This document shows, piece by piece, positions 8,355 through 17,168 of a stretch of DNA of 64,000 nt. A program made the position numbers and the translations under genes. The notes below the pieces were generated by a model. The model worked only from the letters and a program-made list of their open reading frames with translations. It made no database searches and had not been told where the DNA came from. This DNA is from JADJOY01 sp046331705 [NCBI: bacterium] (lineage in GTDB: Bacteria > JADJOY01). Each line of letters starts with the position of its first letter. Positions within the stretch are counted from its first letter, which is position 1. The stretch is from positions 186,001 through 250,000 of the forward strand of contig JAXLQJ010000003.1 of the NCBI GenBank assembly GCA_046331705.1, in the 5' to 3' direction.

Positions 8355-9269
8355 TCACGCCGCCGAGGAGAGGCCGCGCCGCGCGCTGCTCGTGAGCGTG
8401 GGCACCAGCGCGCGGGCCACGACCTCCAGCACCTCGGTGTCGGGGCGGACGAACAGCACGTCCGCCCGGCTCACCGCGTCCGCGTAGAGAACGCCCACCA
8501 CCCGCGCGCCCTCGAGGATCGGCACCGCGAGGACGGATCCGCTCGCCGACGACTCCTCGTCACCGCTGCCCACCAGCACCGAGACGCCGCCGGTGGCCGA
8601 GAGGCGGATCGCGTCCCAGCACCACTCGGGTTGCGTCTCGCGTGCGCCGCACTCGTCCGCGCTGGCCGTGGCGTCGGTCTCGAGCGCCCCGCTCGCACCC
8701 ACGCGCACCACCATCGTTCGATCGGCGCCCAGCAGCCCGAGGACTCCGAGCAGCGCCTGCTTGAACACCAGGCTGCGATGGCGTCCCGAGCGGATGGCGT
8801 CCTTGAGCGACGCCGCGAGCCGCGTGACGCGCATGGCGCGACGATCGATCTCCGCGTCCAGGTCCACGACGTTGCCGCCGCCGGCCGCGCCCGCTCCGCG
8901 CGCCGACGGAATCGTCGACAACCGGACCTCGTTCCGCACGTTCTTGCCCGCCAGCACCGCGTCGCGCGCACCGCGCTCGTCCGGCACGACCTCGAGCACC
9001 GTGCCGCCCACGCGGATCTGCTCGCCGACCGCGAGCACGTGCTCCTCGAGGCCGAGCAGCGCGGTGCCCACGAAGGTGCCGTTGTGGCTCTTGAGATCGG
9101 TGATCACGTGACTGGATCCGTTCCAGCGGATCAGCGCGTGACGGCGCGACACCTCGCCGTCCACCACTTGGATCGCGTTCTGGGGATCGCGCCCGAGCGT
9201 CAGCACGCGGGTGCCGAGGCGATAGGTCGTCCCGGCCTGCGCCCCTTGTCGAACCAACAAGCTCAGCAT
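8355..9269 (-). CDS. FHA domain protein with C-terminal GAF-like domain
   Basis: 304 residues. The FHA domain spans residues ~1-95: GRDPQNAIQVVDGEVSRRH has the phosphothreonine-contacting Arg and Ser, and DLKSHNGTFVG follows. After a variable linker, residues ~145-300 read like a GAF domain (LGVLGLLGADRTMVV, VLAVPILEGARVVGVLYAD). Its ATG, with GGAGG upstream, lies inside the last codons of the kinase gene (ATGCTGA, 7-base overlap), so the two are translationally coupled. Family knowledge suggests it reads threonine phosphorylation by that kinase and passes a signal on. No output domain is present, so the target is unknown. Confidence 0.82.
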   Translation of the reverse strand: MLSLLVRQGAQAGTTYRLGTRVLTLGRDPQNAIQVVDGEVSRRHALIRWNGSSHVITDLKSHNGTFVGTALLGLEEHVLAVGEQIRVGGTVLEVVPDERGARDAVLAGKNVRNEVRLSTIPSARGAGAAGGGNVVDLDAEIDRRAMRVTRLAASLKDAIRSGRHRSLVFKQALLGVLGLLGADRTMVVRVGASGALETDATASADECGARETQPEWCWDAIRLSATGGVSVLVGSGDEESSASGSVLAVPILEGARVVGVLYADAVSRADVLFVRPDTEVLEVVARALVPTLTSSARRGLSSAA

Positions 9270-11233
9270 TCCGGTTTCCTCCTCAAGTCCGCGGTGGACG
9301 GTTCCTCGGGCAACATCTGGGCGAGGTGCCATTTGCGCAGCAAGAGCTCGACGTCGCGGCGGTCGAGCTCGTCGCGCAGGATGCCCACCCAGGCCGCCGC
9401 CGCGACGATGATCGCGAGGTTGGCGAAGAGCAGCACCGTGAGCGCGGGGCCGCGCGTGAAGCTCAGCGCTTGGGGCATGATCTGGATCACGCCGTCGCGA
9501 AACGCGTAGCTCGGCGGCAGGATGCCGAGCGCTTCGAGGAGCACCGGCGCCACGATGCCGATCCCGGTGCCGATGACGACGAACGCCACCCGCCGGCGGC
9601 GGGACTCCGACATGGCGAACGACAGCATGTTCACCGCCACCGCCGTGGGCACCAGCACCAACGGCCCGAAGCCCCGGCTCGCGGTCGCGAGGCTGAGCGA
9701 GGTGACCACCAGCATCCCGTACTGGCGCGCCGGCGAGATGACCTTCTGCTTGCTCGACAGGAACGCGTAACCGCTGGTCGCGACCGTCGTGAGCATGAAG
9801 AACGCGAGCAGCCAGCCGCTGCGCACGCCCATCCACAGACACGCGGGAATGCACACCACCCAGCTCAGGTAGCAAAGCGAGCCGAGCTGGAAGGCGCGTC
9901 GCAACAGCTCGTTGGCGCCCTTCTCGAACTCGGCCTTCACCTGCGGTGGCACGTGGCGCGGCTTCTCGCCGAGCAGCCGCACCATCACGCGAAAGGCGCG
10001 CGGGTCCTCGGGGTCGAGCGCCAGCGCGCGACCGATCTCCTTCATGGCGCGGGCGCGTTCGGCGAGCGCCGACTCGTCGGCGCGCTCCAGGGCTCGATCG
10101 ACCGCAGCGTCGGCCTCCGCCAGATGGCGCGCCGCCAGCGAAGCGCGCAGCTCCAGATCGCGCTCGCCGTCGAGATGGCGCTGCAGCGCTTGGTGAAGCT
10201 CGTGCGCGGTGCCGAAGCGGTCCGCGGGATCGTAGGCGAGCGCCTGGACGCAGATCGCGTCCAGCTCGGGTGCGATGTCGTGGTCCGGCGCGCGCAGCGA
10301 GGGGCGCGGATCGGGAGCGTCGATGGTTGCCGCGGCCCGCTGCGACGGCGTCTCGCCGCCGACGTACGGGACCCCCGCCAGCACCTCGTAGAGCACCGCC
10401 CCCAGGCTCCACACGTCGGAACGCACGCTCACGCGCGCGGCGGCACCCGCGATCTGCTCGGGGGCTGCGTAACCCGGCGTTCCGATCTGCTGCGACGAGC
10501 GCAGCGAGGCGAGCGGGTCGGCGGTCGCGGCGTCCCGCGCGTGACCGGTCTCGTCGCTCGCCTCGCGCTCCGCGGCGGTCGCGCCGCTCAGCACCGGGAA
10601 CCAGGTGTCCACGGCGATGCCCCAGTCGAGGATGTAGACCTCGCCGAAGTCGCCGAGCATCAGGTTGCTGGGCTTCAAGTCGCGGTGGATCACGCCCAGC
10701 ACGTGGGCGTAGTCGACGGCGAGCGTGGCGCGGGCGAGCGCATCCACGAGACGGCGCCGCGGATAAGCCTTTCGCACCGCCTCGTCCCCCGCGTGGATGC
10801 GCTCGAGGATCTCGTAGAGCGTGATGCCGCGCACCTTCTTCATCGTGAAGAAGGTGCGGCCGTCCGGCGTCCGCCCGATGTCGTAGACCGGCACGATCGA
10901 GGGATGCTCGAGGCGCGCCTGCAGGCGAAGCTCGTGCTCGAACTGGCGCCGCGCCGCCATCCCTGCCACCAGATCGGAGCGCAGCGTCTTGAGCGCCACC
11001 TCGCGGCCGAGCAGCTCGTCGTGCACCGCGCGGACCTCGCCCATCCCCCCCACGCCGAGGAGCGCCAGCTCGCGATAGCGATCGCCGGCAGCGCCCGCCT
11101 CGGGCTCGCCGACGGATGCGACGTCGCGCTCGGGGAGCGGGGTGCGAGTGCGGCTCGGCTTGGTGGCGCTGGGCAGGCGAGCGCCGTCTGCGGATCCTTC
11201 GTACCGTGACTCGGGTGGCAGCGCTCGCTCCAT
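9263..11233 (-). CDS. Membrane-anchored Ser/Thr protein kinase (PknB/Pkn2-like)
   Basis: 656 residues. The kinase domain (residues ~53-330) has the glycine loop GVGGMGEV (60-67), catalytic Lys82, HRDLKPSN (183-190) and LDWGIA (202-207). The DFG motif is thus DWG, with the metal-binding Asp203 kept; this variant occurs in many bacterial kinases. A stretch of soluble helices follows (ELRASLAARHLAEADAAVD), then about six hydrophobic segments (residues ~435-620), so this is an integral membrane protein with a cytoplasmic kinase head. No extracytoplasmic sensor domain is evident. It overlaps the downstream FHA gene, its probable phosphorylation partner. Confidence 0.88.
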   Translation of the reverse strand: MERALPPESRYEGSADGARLPSATKPSRTRTPLPERDVASVGEPEAGAAGDRYRELALLGVGGMGEVRAVHDELLGREVALKTLRSDLVAGMAARRQFEHELRLQARLEHPSIVPVYDIGRTPDGRTFFTMKKVRGITLYEILERIHAGDEAVRKAYPRRRLVDALARATLAVDYAHVLGVIHRDLKPSNLMLGDFGEVYILDWGIAVDTWFPVLSGATAAEREASDETGHARDAATADPLASLRSSQQIGTPGYAAPEQIAGAAARVSVRSDVWSLGAVLYEVLAGVPYVGGETPSQRAAATIDAPDPRPSLRAPDHDIAPELDAICVQALAYDPADRFGTAHELHQALQRHLDGERDLELRASLAARHLAEADAAVDRALERADESALAERARAMKEIGRALALDPEDPRAFRVMVRLLGEKPRHVPPQVKAEFEKGANELLRRAFQLGSLCYLSWVVCIPACLWMGVRSGWLLAFFMLTTVATSGYAFLSSKQKVISPARQYGMLVVTSLSLATASRGFGPLVLVPTAVAVNMLSFAMSESRRRRVAFVVIGTGIGIVAPVLLEALGILPPSYAFRDGVIQIMPQALSFTRGPALTVLLFANLAIIVAAAAWVGILRDELDRRDVELLLRKWHLAQMLPEEPSTADLRRKPEC

Positions 11234-11653
11234 CGCTTCCCGGCACCGCGGATCGGGGCGACTTGGGCGTCGCCGCTCGCTCGCTCGGTGGCGTGGTCGC
11301 CCCGTGCAAGCGAAGTGCCGCGGCCCTCCAGTCGCAAGCCCCCGAAGTCACGCGGATCTCGTCCGCGACCCCCTCGATCGGGTGTCAACAATTCCGAGAT
11401 CCGTCGCGCCGCTGACCGAGCCAGCGGCTCGCTCGCCGCTCTCGAACGCGCAGCCTGCGCGCTGCGGGGTGCGAGATCCGCGTGCAGAATCCGCACGCCT
11501 CGGCAACGTGCTCTCGCGCCGCGACGACGACGAATCCCTGGGGCGACGCTGCGCGCACGGCACGCCATCCTTGACGATCGCGCGCCGGTGTCACTACGTT
11601 TGATCGCTTTTTTCGCTGGCGCTGCGCATGCATCGCCGGCGGGTCTTGGCGCC
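11234..11653. other. 420-base divergent intergenic region with no convincing gene
   Basis: This lies between the kinase and the DUF177 gene, which diverge. Open frames on both strands have Arg/Ser-rich compositions typical of shadow frames. The only recognisable element is the sigma-70-like promoter at 11571-11600 facing the housekeeping operon. No promoter for the kinase could be identified. Confidence 0.5.
11571..11600 (+). promoter_or_regulatory. Candidate sigma-70 promoter for the DUF177-rpmF-plsX/fabD operon
   Basis: TTGACG (11571-11576) is followed after 18 bases by TACGTT (11595-11600). The -35 matches consensus at five of six positions; the -10 keeps only the conserved TA and final T. 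It lies ~54 bases before the DUF177 ATG in an otherwise gene-free gap. Confidence 0.4.
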
Positions 11654-12205
11654 ATGCGCGTTCGCATCGACGACCTGCCGCCGGAGGGGCGTAGCTTCTC
11701 GATCGAGGTTCCGATCGCGGAGCTCGATCGCGCCGTTCAGCCCGATCGTGACCCGGGACTTGCCTGGAACGCACCGGCTCAGGCCGAGATCGCGCTGCAC
11801 AAGGCCGGTCGATCGCTGCGCATCCACGGCGACGCGCGGTTCTCGTTCACGGAGCCCTGCGCCCGTTGCCTGGTGGAGGTCGAGCGCTCGACCCGCAGCA
11901 CCATCGACCTGACCAAGCTGCTCGGCGCCGCACCCGACCAGCCGCGAACCCACGAGCTTCGCGAAGACGAGATCGACGAGGACTACCTCGATGCACCGGA
12001 GATCGATCTCGACGAGGTGGTCCTCGAACAGATCGTGCTCGACCTGCCGCAACGCGTGCTCTGCTCCGACTCGTGTCGGGGCCTCTGCCCGAGCTGCGGC
12101 GTGAATCTGAATCTCGCCGCGTGCTCGTGCCAGCCGAGTCACGGCGATCCCCGCTTCGCGGTGCTCGCCAAGCTCTTCCCTGGCGAGCCTCCCGCCGAAA
12201 GCTGA
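11654..12205 (+). CDS. yceD: DUF177 / YceD-family protein
   Basis: 183 residues beginning MRVRIDDLPPEGRSF. It has the family's CARCL motif (EPCARCLVEVERS), an acidic central stretch (REDEIDEDYLDAPEIDL) and the C-terminal motif CRGLCPSCGVNLNLAACSC. The longer open frame upstream has shadow-like composition, so the ATG at 11654 is preferred. Members of this family almost always precede rpmF, as here, and have been linked to 23S rRNA accumulation or ribosome assembly and, in plants and bacteria, to L32-associated functions. The Cys cluster may bind zinc. Confidence 0.88.
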   Translation: MRVRIDDLPPEGRSFSIEVPIAELDRAVQPDRDPGLAWNAPAQAEIALHKAGRSLRIHGDARFSFTEPCARCLVEVERSTRSTIDLTKLLGAAPDQPRTHELREDEIDEDYLDAPEIDLDEVVLEQIVLDLPQRVLCSDSCRGLCPSCGVNLNLAACSCQPSHGDPRFAVLAKLFPGEPPAES

Positions 12206-12247
12206 CCCCAGGAACGCACAGCAGGACATCCCCGAGGAGAAGTCATC

Positions 12248-12433
12248 ATGGCCGTACCCAAGAAGAAGACCTCACGCATGAAGCGCGGCATGCGCCGCGC
12301 GCACAAGCACGCCACGGCTCCCACCGTGGTCCATTGCTCGCGCTGCGGAGAGCCGCGTCTCCCGCACCACGCCTGCCCGAGCTGCGGGTTCTACCGGCAG
12401 GGCGTCGAAGTTCCCGTCGCCAAGGGCGAATGA
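12248..12433 (+). CDS. rpmF: 50S ribosomal protein L32
   Basis: 61 residues starting [20 protein letters not shown], the classical L32 N-terminus. A Cys4 zinc ribbon is visible: [25 protein letters not shown] ribosome-binding site precedes the ATG. It sits 42 bases after DUF177 and 148 bases before plsX-fabD. It is a component of the large ribosomal subunit. Confidence 0.97.
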   Translation: MAVPKKKTSRMKRGMRRAHKHATAPTVVHCSRCGEPRLPHHACPSCGFYRQGVEVPVAKGE

Positions 12434-12581
12434 CCGGACGCCGTCGCTGGCGTCTCGGCCGGCCGCGCGGGCACGCGCCGCGCGACGCGCCCTGCGCGGC
12501 GAGCACCCTCCGGTCACCCGGTTCCCCACCGCGTCCGTCCTGCTCGACGGCGCGGGCATGCACCGCGCCTGAGCCACGCGC

Positions 12582-14639
12582 ATGAAGATCGTCGTCGACG
12601 CGATGGGCGGCGACCACGCCCCGGGCGTGGTCGTCGACGGCGCGATCGCGGCGGTGCGCGAGCTCGGCGTCGAGGTCCTGCTCACGGGACCCGGCGAGAT
12701 CGTGCAGCGCGAGCTCGCGAGCCGCGGCGCCGAGAAGCTCATCGAGGTGCGGCACGCCTCCGAGATCGTCGGCATGGACGAGCACCCCGCGGCCGCCGTG
12801 CGCCGCAAGCGGGACTCCTCGATTCGAGTCGGCCTCGAGCTGGTCGCCACGGGCGGCGCCGATGCCTTCGTGAGCGCCGGCAACACCGGCGCGGTCATGG
12901 CCACCGCCACCTTGGTGCTGAAGCGAACCCCCGGCGTGGAGCGCCCCGGAATCCTGACGCTCTTCCCCACCATCACGGGCGAGCCCGCGCTGCTCATCGA
13001 CGCCGGCGCGAACGTGGACTGCAAGGCCGCGCACCTCGCGCATTTCGGCGTGATGGGCTCGGTCTACGCGCAGGCGATCCTGGGGCGCCCCTCGCCCACC
13101 GTCGGCGTGCTGTCGAACGGTGAAGAGGAAGGCAAGGGCAACGAGCTCACGCGCGAGGCGGATCAGCTGTTGCGCGGAACCTCGTTGCGCTACGTGGGTT
13201 ACGTCGAGGGCCGCGACCTCTTCAACGGCCGCGTCGACGTGGTCGTGTGCGACGGGTTCGTCGGCAACGTCGCGCTCAAGGCCAGCGAGGGCGTCGCGAG
13301 CGCCATCCGGACGCTGCTCGAACGCGGCTTTCGCGCCAGCCTGCGCGGCAAGCTCGCCTACCTGCTCGCGCGCCCGGTGCTGCGGGACATGAAGAAGGCG
13401 TTCGACCACCACGAGTATGGCGGCGCGCCGCTGCTCGGCGTGCAGGGCGTATGCATCATCGCCCACGGCAGCGCCACCGCGTACGCGATCCGCAACGCCA
13501 TCCGCCAGGCGCAGAGCCAGCGCCGCGAGGACGTCACCACCCGGATCGAGCGCGCGCTCGGCGAGGTGCACATCCTCCCGGATCTCGACAAGCGATCGAG
13601 TGGTGACCGGGTCGTGTTCTTGAAGGAGCTCGCCAAGAAGATGCGCATCCCGCGACGCGGCGCCGCGTCGACCGAGGCGCAGTCGCCGATTCGCGCCGCC
13701 TTCGTCTGCCCGGGACAGGGTGCCGAGTTCGTGGGCATGGGCGCCGAGCTCGCGACCCGCCACGCCCTGGTGCGCGAGACCATCCGCGAAGCCAGCGAAG
13801 CCGCGGGAATCGACCTGGCCGCGCTGATGGTGAACGGTCCGATCGAGCGGCTCAGGCTCACCGAGCACTCCCAGCCCGCGATCGTCGCGCTCTCCGTGGC
13901 GGTCGCGCGGCTCCTCCAGGCGGAGCTGGCGCTCAAGCCCGCGGTGGTCCTCGGGCACAGCGTCGGCGAGTACACGGCGCTGGTCCTGGCCGGATCACTC
14001 GGCTTCGCGGACACCATCCGGCTCTTGCGCGAGCGCGGCAAGCTCATGCACGAAGCCTCGCCGCCCGGGCGCGGCTCGATGGCGGTCGTTTCCGGGCTTC
14101 ACCGAGCGTCGCTGGCGAAGATCGTCCAGGACGCGGCCCAGGGCGCGGTCCTCGAGATCACCGACGAGCAAGGGCCGGAGCAGTTCGTGATCTCCGGCGA
14201 CGCTCGCGCCGTCGACCGAGCCATCGACGCGGCCACCTCCGCCGGGGTGAAGCGCGCGACGCTGCTGCCGGTGACGGCGCCGTTCCACTCGAGCCTGATG
14301 ACCCCCGCCGCCGAGCGATTCGCAACCGCGCTCGCCGCTCTCGCGATCCGGGAGCCCGAGATCACGCTGCTCTCGAGCGTCACCGGCGGCCGCCTCGCCT
14401 CGATCGACGAGATCCGGACGGCGTTGCTGGCTCAGGTGACCGGCCCGGTGCGCTGGTTCGGTGCGGTGCGGCAGCTGGTGGACGCCGCTCCCGAGCTGGT
14501 GGTGGAGGTCGGCCCGGGGTCGTCCTTGACAGGAGCGTTGCGCCGGATCGAACCTCGCTTGCGGGTCGCAGCGGTGGACGATTTGGAGGGCCTCAAGGCG
14601 CTTCGCGACGCGACACAGCGATTGTTGACACCCCGATGA
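12582..14639 (+). CDS. plsX-fabD: PlsX-FabD fusion: phosphate acyltransferase / malonyl-CoA:ACP transacylase
   Basis: 685 residues in one uninterrupted frame. Residues 1-~345 are PlsX (MKIVVDAMGGDHAPG, SAGNTGAVMA, LIDAGANVDCK, CDGFVGNVALK, AHGSATAYAIRNAI), which makes acyl-phosphate from acyl-ACP for phosphatidic acid synthesis. After a ~20-residue linker, residues ~367-685 are FabD (FVCPGQGAEFVGMG, LGHSVGEYTAL with nucleophile Ser460, TAPFHSSLM with catalytic His569), which loads malonyl groups on ACP. The two are normally separate, with fabH between. A Met at 13641 with AAGGAG some 12 bases before it might allow internal initiation of a free FabD. acpP follows directly; fabH and fabG are absent. 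Confidence 0.93.
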   Translation: MKIVVDAMGGDHAPGVVVDGAIAAVRELGVEVLLTGPGEIVQRELASRGAEKLIEVRHASEIVGMDEHPAAAVRRKRDSSIRVGLELVATGGADAFVSAGNTGAVMATATLVLKRTPGVERPGILTLFPTITGEPALLIDAGANVDCKAAHLAHFGVMGSVYAQAILGRPSPTVGVLSNGEEEGKGNELTREADQLLRGTSLRYVGYVEGRDLFNGRVDVVVCDGFVGNVALKASEGVASAIRTLLERGFRASLRGKLAYLLARPVLRDMKKAFDHHEYGGAPLLGVQGVCIIAHGSATAYAIRNAIRQAQSQRREDVTTRIERALGEVHILPDLDKRSSGDRVVFLKELAKKMRIPRRGAASTEAQSPIRAAFVCPGQGAEFVGMGAELATRHALVRETIREASEAAGIDLAALMVNGPIERLRLTEHSQPAIVALSVAVARLLQAELALKPAVVLGHSVGEYTALVLAGSLGFADTIRLLRERGKLMHEASPPGRGSMAVVSGLHRASLAKIVQDAAQGAVLEITDEQGPEQFVISGDARAVDRAIDAATSAGVKRATLLPVTAPFHSSLMTPAAERFATALAALAIREPEITLLSSVTGGRLASIDEIRTALLAQVTGPVRWFGAVRQLVDAAPELVVEVGPGSSLTGALRRIEPRLRVAAVDDLEGLKALRDATQRLLTPR

Positions 14640-14652
14640 GAATCGGTATGCT
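14625..14652 (+). promoter_or_regulatory. Sigma-70-like promoter for acpP within the 3' end of plsX-fabD
   Basis: A perfect -35 TTGACA (14625-14630) is followed after 16 bases by TATGCT (14647-14652), matching four of six -10 positions. The -35 overlaps the last codons of plsX-fabD. It would give acpP its own transcript with a leader of roughly 200 bases, fitting the high demand for ACP. Confidence 0.6.
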
Positions 14653-14856
14653 TGCGCGAAGCTCGTGGCCCCGGCCCTCGTTTTCCCCGGAAAACACCCT
14701 CTATTTCGCAGAATTCCGGCATTTTCGTGAGCGTCGGAGCGCACCATCCGGGGCCCGCTACGCGCGTCGTTCGCAGGATCGCTCGATCGCAAGAGTGCGG
14801 CACGGAGCTCACTCGGCGATCGCCCCAACGGACATGACACAAGGGAGAGTCAGCAG

Positions 14857-15096
14857 ATGACACCAGACGAGATCATGGCGAAGGTCAAGGAGATCATCGT
14901 CGAGCAGCTCGGCGTGAACGAGGACGAAGTGGTCGCCGAAGCCTCGCTGCTCGAGGATCTGGGCGCGGACAGCCTCGACATCGTCGAGCTGGTCATGGCT
15001 TTCGAGGAAGAGTTCGACATGGAGATCTCGGACGAGGAAGCCGAGAAGATCCACACCGTCGGCGAAGCCGTGAAGTACATCCAAGACCACCTCTGA
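14857..15096 (+). CDS. acpP: Acyl carrier protein
   Basis: 79 residues, the usual ACP size. It is acidic and helical, with the phosphopantetheine attachment motif [10 protein letters not shown] (Ser39). A GGGAGAG ribosome-binding site precedes the ATG. It carries growing acyl chains in fatty acid synthesis and is the substrate of both halves of the plsX-fabD product upstream. A strong promoter-like sequence precedes it and an intrinsic terminator follows, so it can be transcribed as a single gene. Confidence 0.97.
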   Translation: MTPDEIMAKVKEIIVEQLGVNEDEVVAEASLLEDLGADSLDIVELVMAFEEEFDMEISDEEAEKIHTVGEAVKYIQDHL

Positions 15097-15180
15097 GCCT
15101 CCACTCGATCGAAAGACGCGCGCCACCCCCAGAGCCCTCCTCGCCCAGCACCCTTCCCGCGACGTCCGCGACGACGAGAT

Positions 15181-15208
15181 GCCCCTCCTCCGGAGGGGTT
15201 TCGTGTTT
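15181..15208 (+). terminator. Intrinsic terminator after acpP
   Basis: A perfect 7-base stem (CCCCTCC, 15182-15188, with GGAGGGG, 15192-15198) closes a 3-base loop and is followed by TTTCGTGTTT. It lies ~85 bases after the acpP stop and separates acpP from rpiB. Confidence 0.7.
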
Positions 15209-15371
15209 CCGCCAACGCCTGTTCGCGGCACGCGCGAGACCGCGCGACGCGGTCTCGTGAGTCGTTGCCCGCCGGAGGGGGCTGTGGTATCCAAGGCGCG
15301 CGCGAGAGCCCGGCAGGCGCGCATCCCGACAACCGTCTCCCGGCACCGCCCACCCCCCTCACGGAGGCCAC

Positions 15372-15824
15372 GTGATTCTCGCGCTCGCCAGCGATCACGC
15401 GGGATTCGAGCTCAAGGAAGACCTGAAGCGCTTCCTCGCCGACCTCAAGGTCGAGGTGAAGGACTTCGGCCCCCGCGACGACGCGTCCGTCGACTATCCC
15501 GAGTTCGGTTCGCAAGTCGCGCAGGCGGTCGCCTCCGGCACCGTCGACGGCGGGGTGCTGGTCGACGGGTCCGGCATCGGCATGTCGATCGTCGCCAACA
15601 AGTACCCGAAGGTCCGCGCGGCGCTGGTGTCCAGCGTGTACGCGGCGCGCATGGCCAAGCGCCACATGGGTGCCAACGTGCTGTGCCTGTCGGGCTGGTT
15701 CACCGGCAAGGGCGAGGCGCGCGAGATGGTGCGCACCTGGATCGAAACCGAGTTCGAGGGTGGTCGCCATCAGCGGCGGCTGGACAAGATCCGCGAGCTC
15801 GAAGAGCGGCTCAAGAGCGAGTGA
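15372..15824 (+). CDS. rpiB: RpiB/LacA-type ribose-5-phosphate isomerase lacking the catalytic Cys
   Basis: 150 residues starting at a GTG preceded by ACGGAGG. Family motifs are ASDHAGFELKE, VDYPEFG, and HMGANVLCLSGW. In the E. coli enzyme the catalytic base Cys66 lies in CGTGVG; here the sequence is VDGSGIGMSI, so Asp65 stands at that position. Some RpiB proteins, such as the mycobacterial one, also lack this Cys and use another acidic residue, so activity in ribose 5-phosphate/ribulose 5-phosphate interconversion remains likely. The order rpiB-glyA-nrdR is conserved in deltaproteobacterial-type genomes. A weak promoter-like pair (TTGCCC at 15263, TATCCA at 15286) lies upstream. Confidence 0.88.
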   Translation: MILALASDHAGFELKEDLKRFLADLKVEVKDFGPRDDASVDYPEFGSQVAQAVASGTVDGGVLVDGSGIGMSIVANKYPKVRAALVSSVYAARMAKRHMGANVLCLSGWFTGKGEAREMVRTWIETEFEGGRHQRRLDKIRELEERLKSE

Positions 15825-15887
15825 GCCTCCGTCCACGTCGGCCGATCCGAGCGCCTCGGACGACCGATCCAGCGAAACGAGAACGTC

Positions 15888-17168
15888 ATGACCGGCAACC
15901 CTCCCGCCCGATCCTTCACCTCGTCGCTCAGCGCGAGTGACCCCGAGATCTTCCGCACCATCCAGGACGAGACGCGTCGCCAGGGCGCCCAGCTCGAGAT
16001 GATCGCGTCCGAGAACTTCGTCAGCACCGCGGTGCTCGAAGCGCTCGGCTCGGTGATGACGAACAAGTACGCCGAGGGCTATCCGGGCAAGCGCTACTAC
16101 GGCGGCTGCGTGCACGTGGACCAAGCCGAGGAGCTCGCCCGCGAGCGCGCCAAGCAGCTCTTCGGCGCGGCGCACGTGAACGTGCAGCCGCACTCGGGCT
16201 CGCAAGCGAACATGGCCGTCTACTTCGCGTGCCTGAAGCCCGGTGACACGATCCTGGCGATGGACCTGGCCCAGGGCGGTCACCTCACCCACGGCAGCCC
16301 GGTCAACTTCTCCGGCAAGCTCTATCGAGTGGTCTCGTACGGCGTCGAGCGCAGCTCGGGCCGGATCGACATGGATCAGGTTCGCAAGCTCGCGCACGCC
16401 GAGAAGCCGAAGCTGATCATGACCGGCGCCTCGGCGTATCCGCGCGCCATCGACTTCGCGGCGTTTCGCGCCATCGCCGACGAGATCGGCGCCGTGCTGG
16501 TGGCGGACATCGCGCACCCCGCGGGCCTGGTGGCCAAGGGGCTGCACCCGAGCCCGGTTCCCTACTGCGACTTCGTCACCACGACCACCCACAAGACCCT
16601 GCGCGGACCGCGCGGTGGGATGATCATGGCCGGCGAGAAGAGCGCCAAGGCGGTCGACTCGCAGATCTTCCCGGGCATCCAGGGCGGACCGCTCATGCAC
16701 GTGATCGCCGCCAAGGCGGTCGCGTTCCGTGAGGCCCTGAGCGACGATTTCGCGGCCTACGCGAAGCAGATCATCGCGAACGCGCAGGCGCTGGCCACGG
16801 CGCTGACCGGCGGCGGCCTGGATCTGTGCTCCGGCGGAACCGACAATCACCTGGTGCTCGTCGATCTCACCCGCACCGGGATCTCGGGCAAGCAGGGCGA
16901 GCACGCCCTCGATCACGCCGGCATCACGGTCAACAAGAACATGGTGCCCTACGACACCCGCAAGCCCATGGAAACCAGCGGCATTCGCCTCGGAACGCCG
17001 GCCCTCACCACGCGCGGCATGAAGGAAGGCGAGATGAGCGCCATCGGCCGCATGATCGTGCGCGTGCTCTCGAACCCCGAGGACCAAGCGGTCCTCGACA
17101 CGGTGCGCGGTGAGGTGACGGAGCTCTGCGAGCGCTTCCCGCTCTACCGCGAGCGACTCGTCGGATGA
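15888..17168 (+). CDS. glyA: Serine hydroxymethyltransferase
   Basis: 426 residues, the usual length. Motifs include [32 protein letters not shown] and [15 protein letters not shown], in which Lys236 is the expected PLP Schiff-base residue. It interconverts serine and glycine while producing 5,10-methylenetetrahydrofolate in the cytoplasm. It lies 63 bases after rpiB and overlaps nrdR by four bases, so the three probably form an operon. Confidence 0.97.
   Translation: MTGNPPARSFTSSLSASDPEIFRTIQDETRRQGAQLEMIASENFVSTAVLEALGSVMTNKYAEGYPGKRYYGGCVHVDQAEELARERAKQLFGAAHVNVQPHSGSQANMAVYFACLKPGDTILAMDLAQGGHLTHGSPVNFSGKLYRVVSYGVERSSGRIDMDQVRKLAHAEKPKLIMTGASAYPRAIDFAAFRAIADEIGAVLVADIAHPAGLVAKGLHPSPVPYCDFVTTTTHKTLRGPRGGMIMAGEKSAKAVDSQIFPGIQGGPLMHVIAAKAVAFREALSDDFAAYAKQIIANAQALATALTGGGLDLCSGGTDNHLVLVDLTRTGISGKQGEHALDHAGITVNKNMVPYDTRKPMETSGIRLGTPALTTRGMKEGEMSAIGRMIVRVLSNPEDQAVLDTVRGEVTELCERFPLYRERLVG

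Noticed and set aside
8323-8363. Inverted repeat GCGGCGTG...CACGCCGC between convergent genes
   Set aside because: The 25-base loop and lack of a U-tract make a functional terminator doubtful.
10621-10629. DWG in the kinase taken as loss of activity
   Set aside because: The metal-binding Asp, HRD and catalytic Lys are intact, and DWG is frequent in bacterial kinases of this type.
11385-11396. ATTGTTGACA on the minus strand before the kinase, like the acpP -35
   Set aside because: No -10 sequence lies 15-19 bases downstream, so the similarity is taken as chance.
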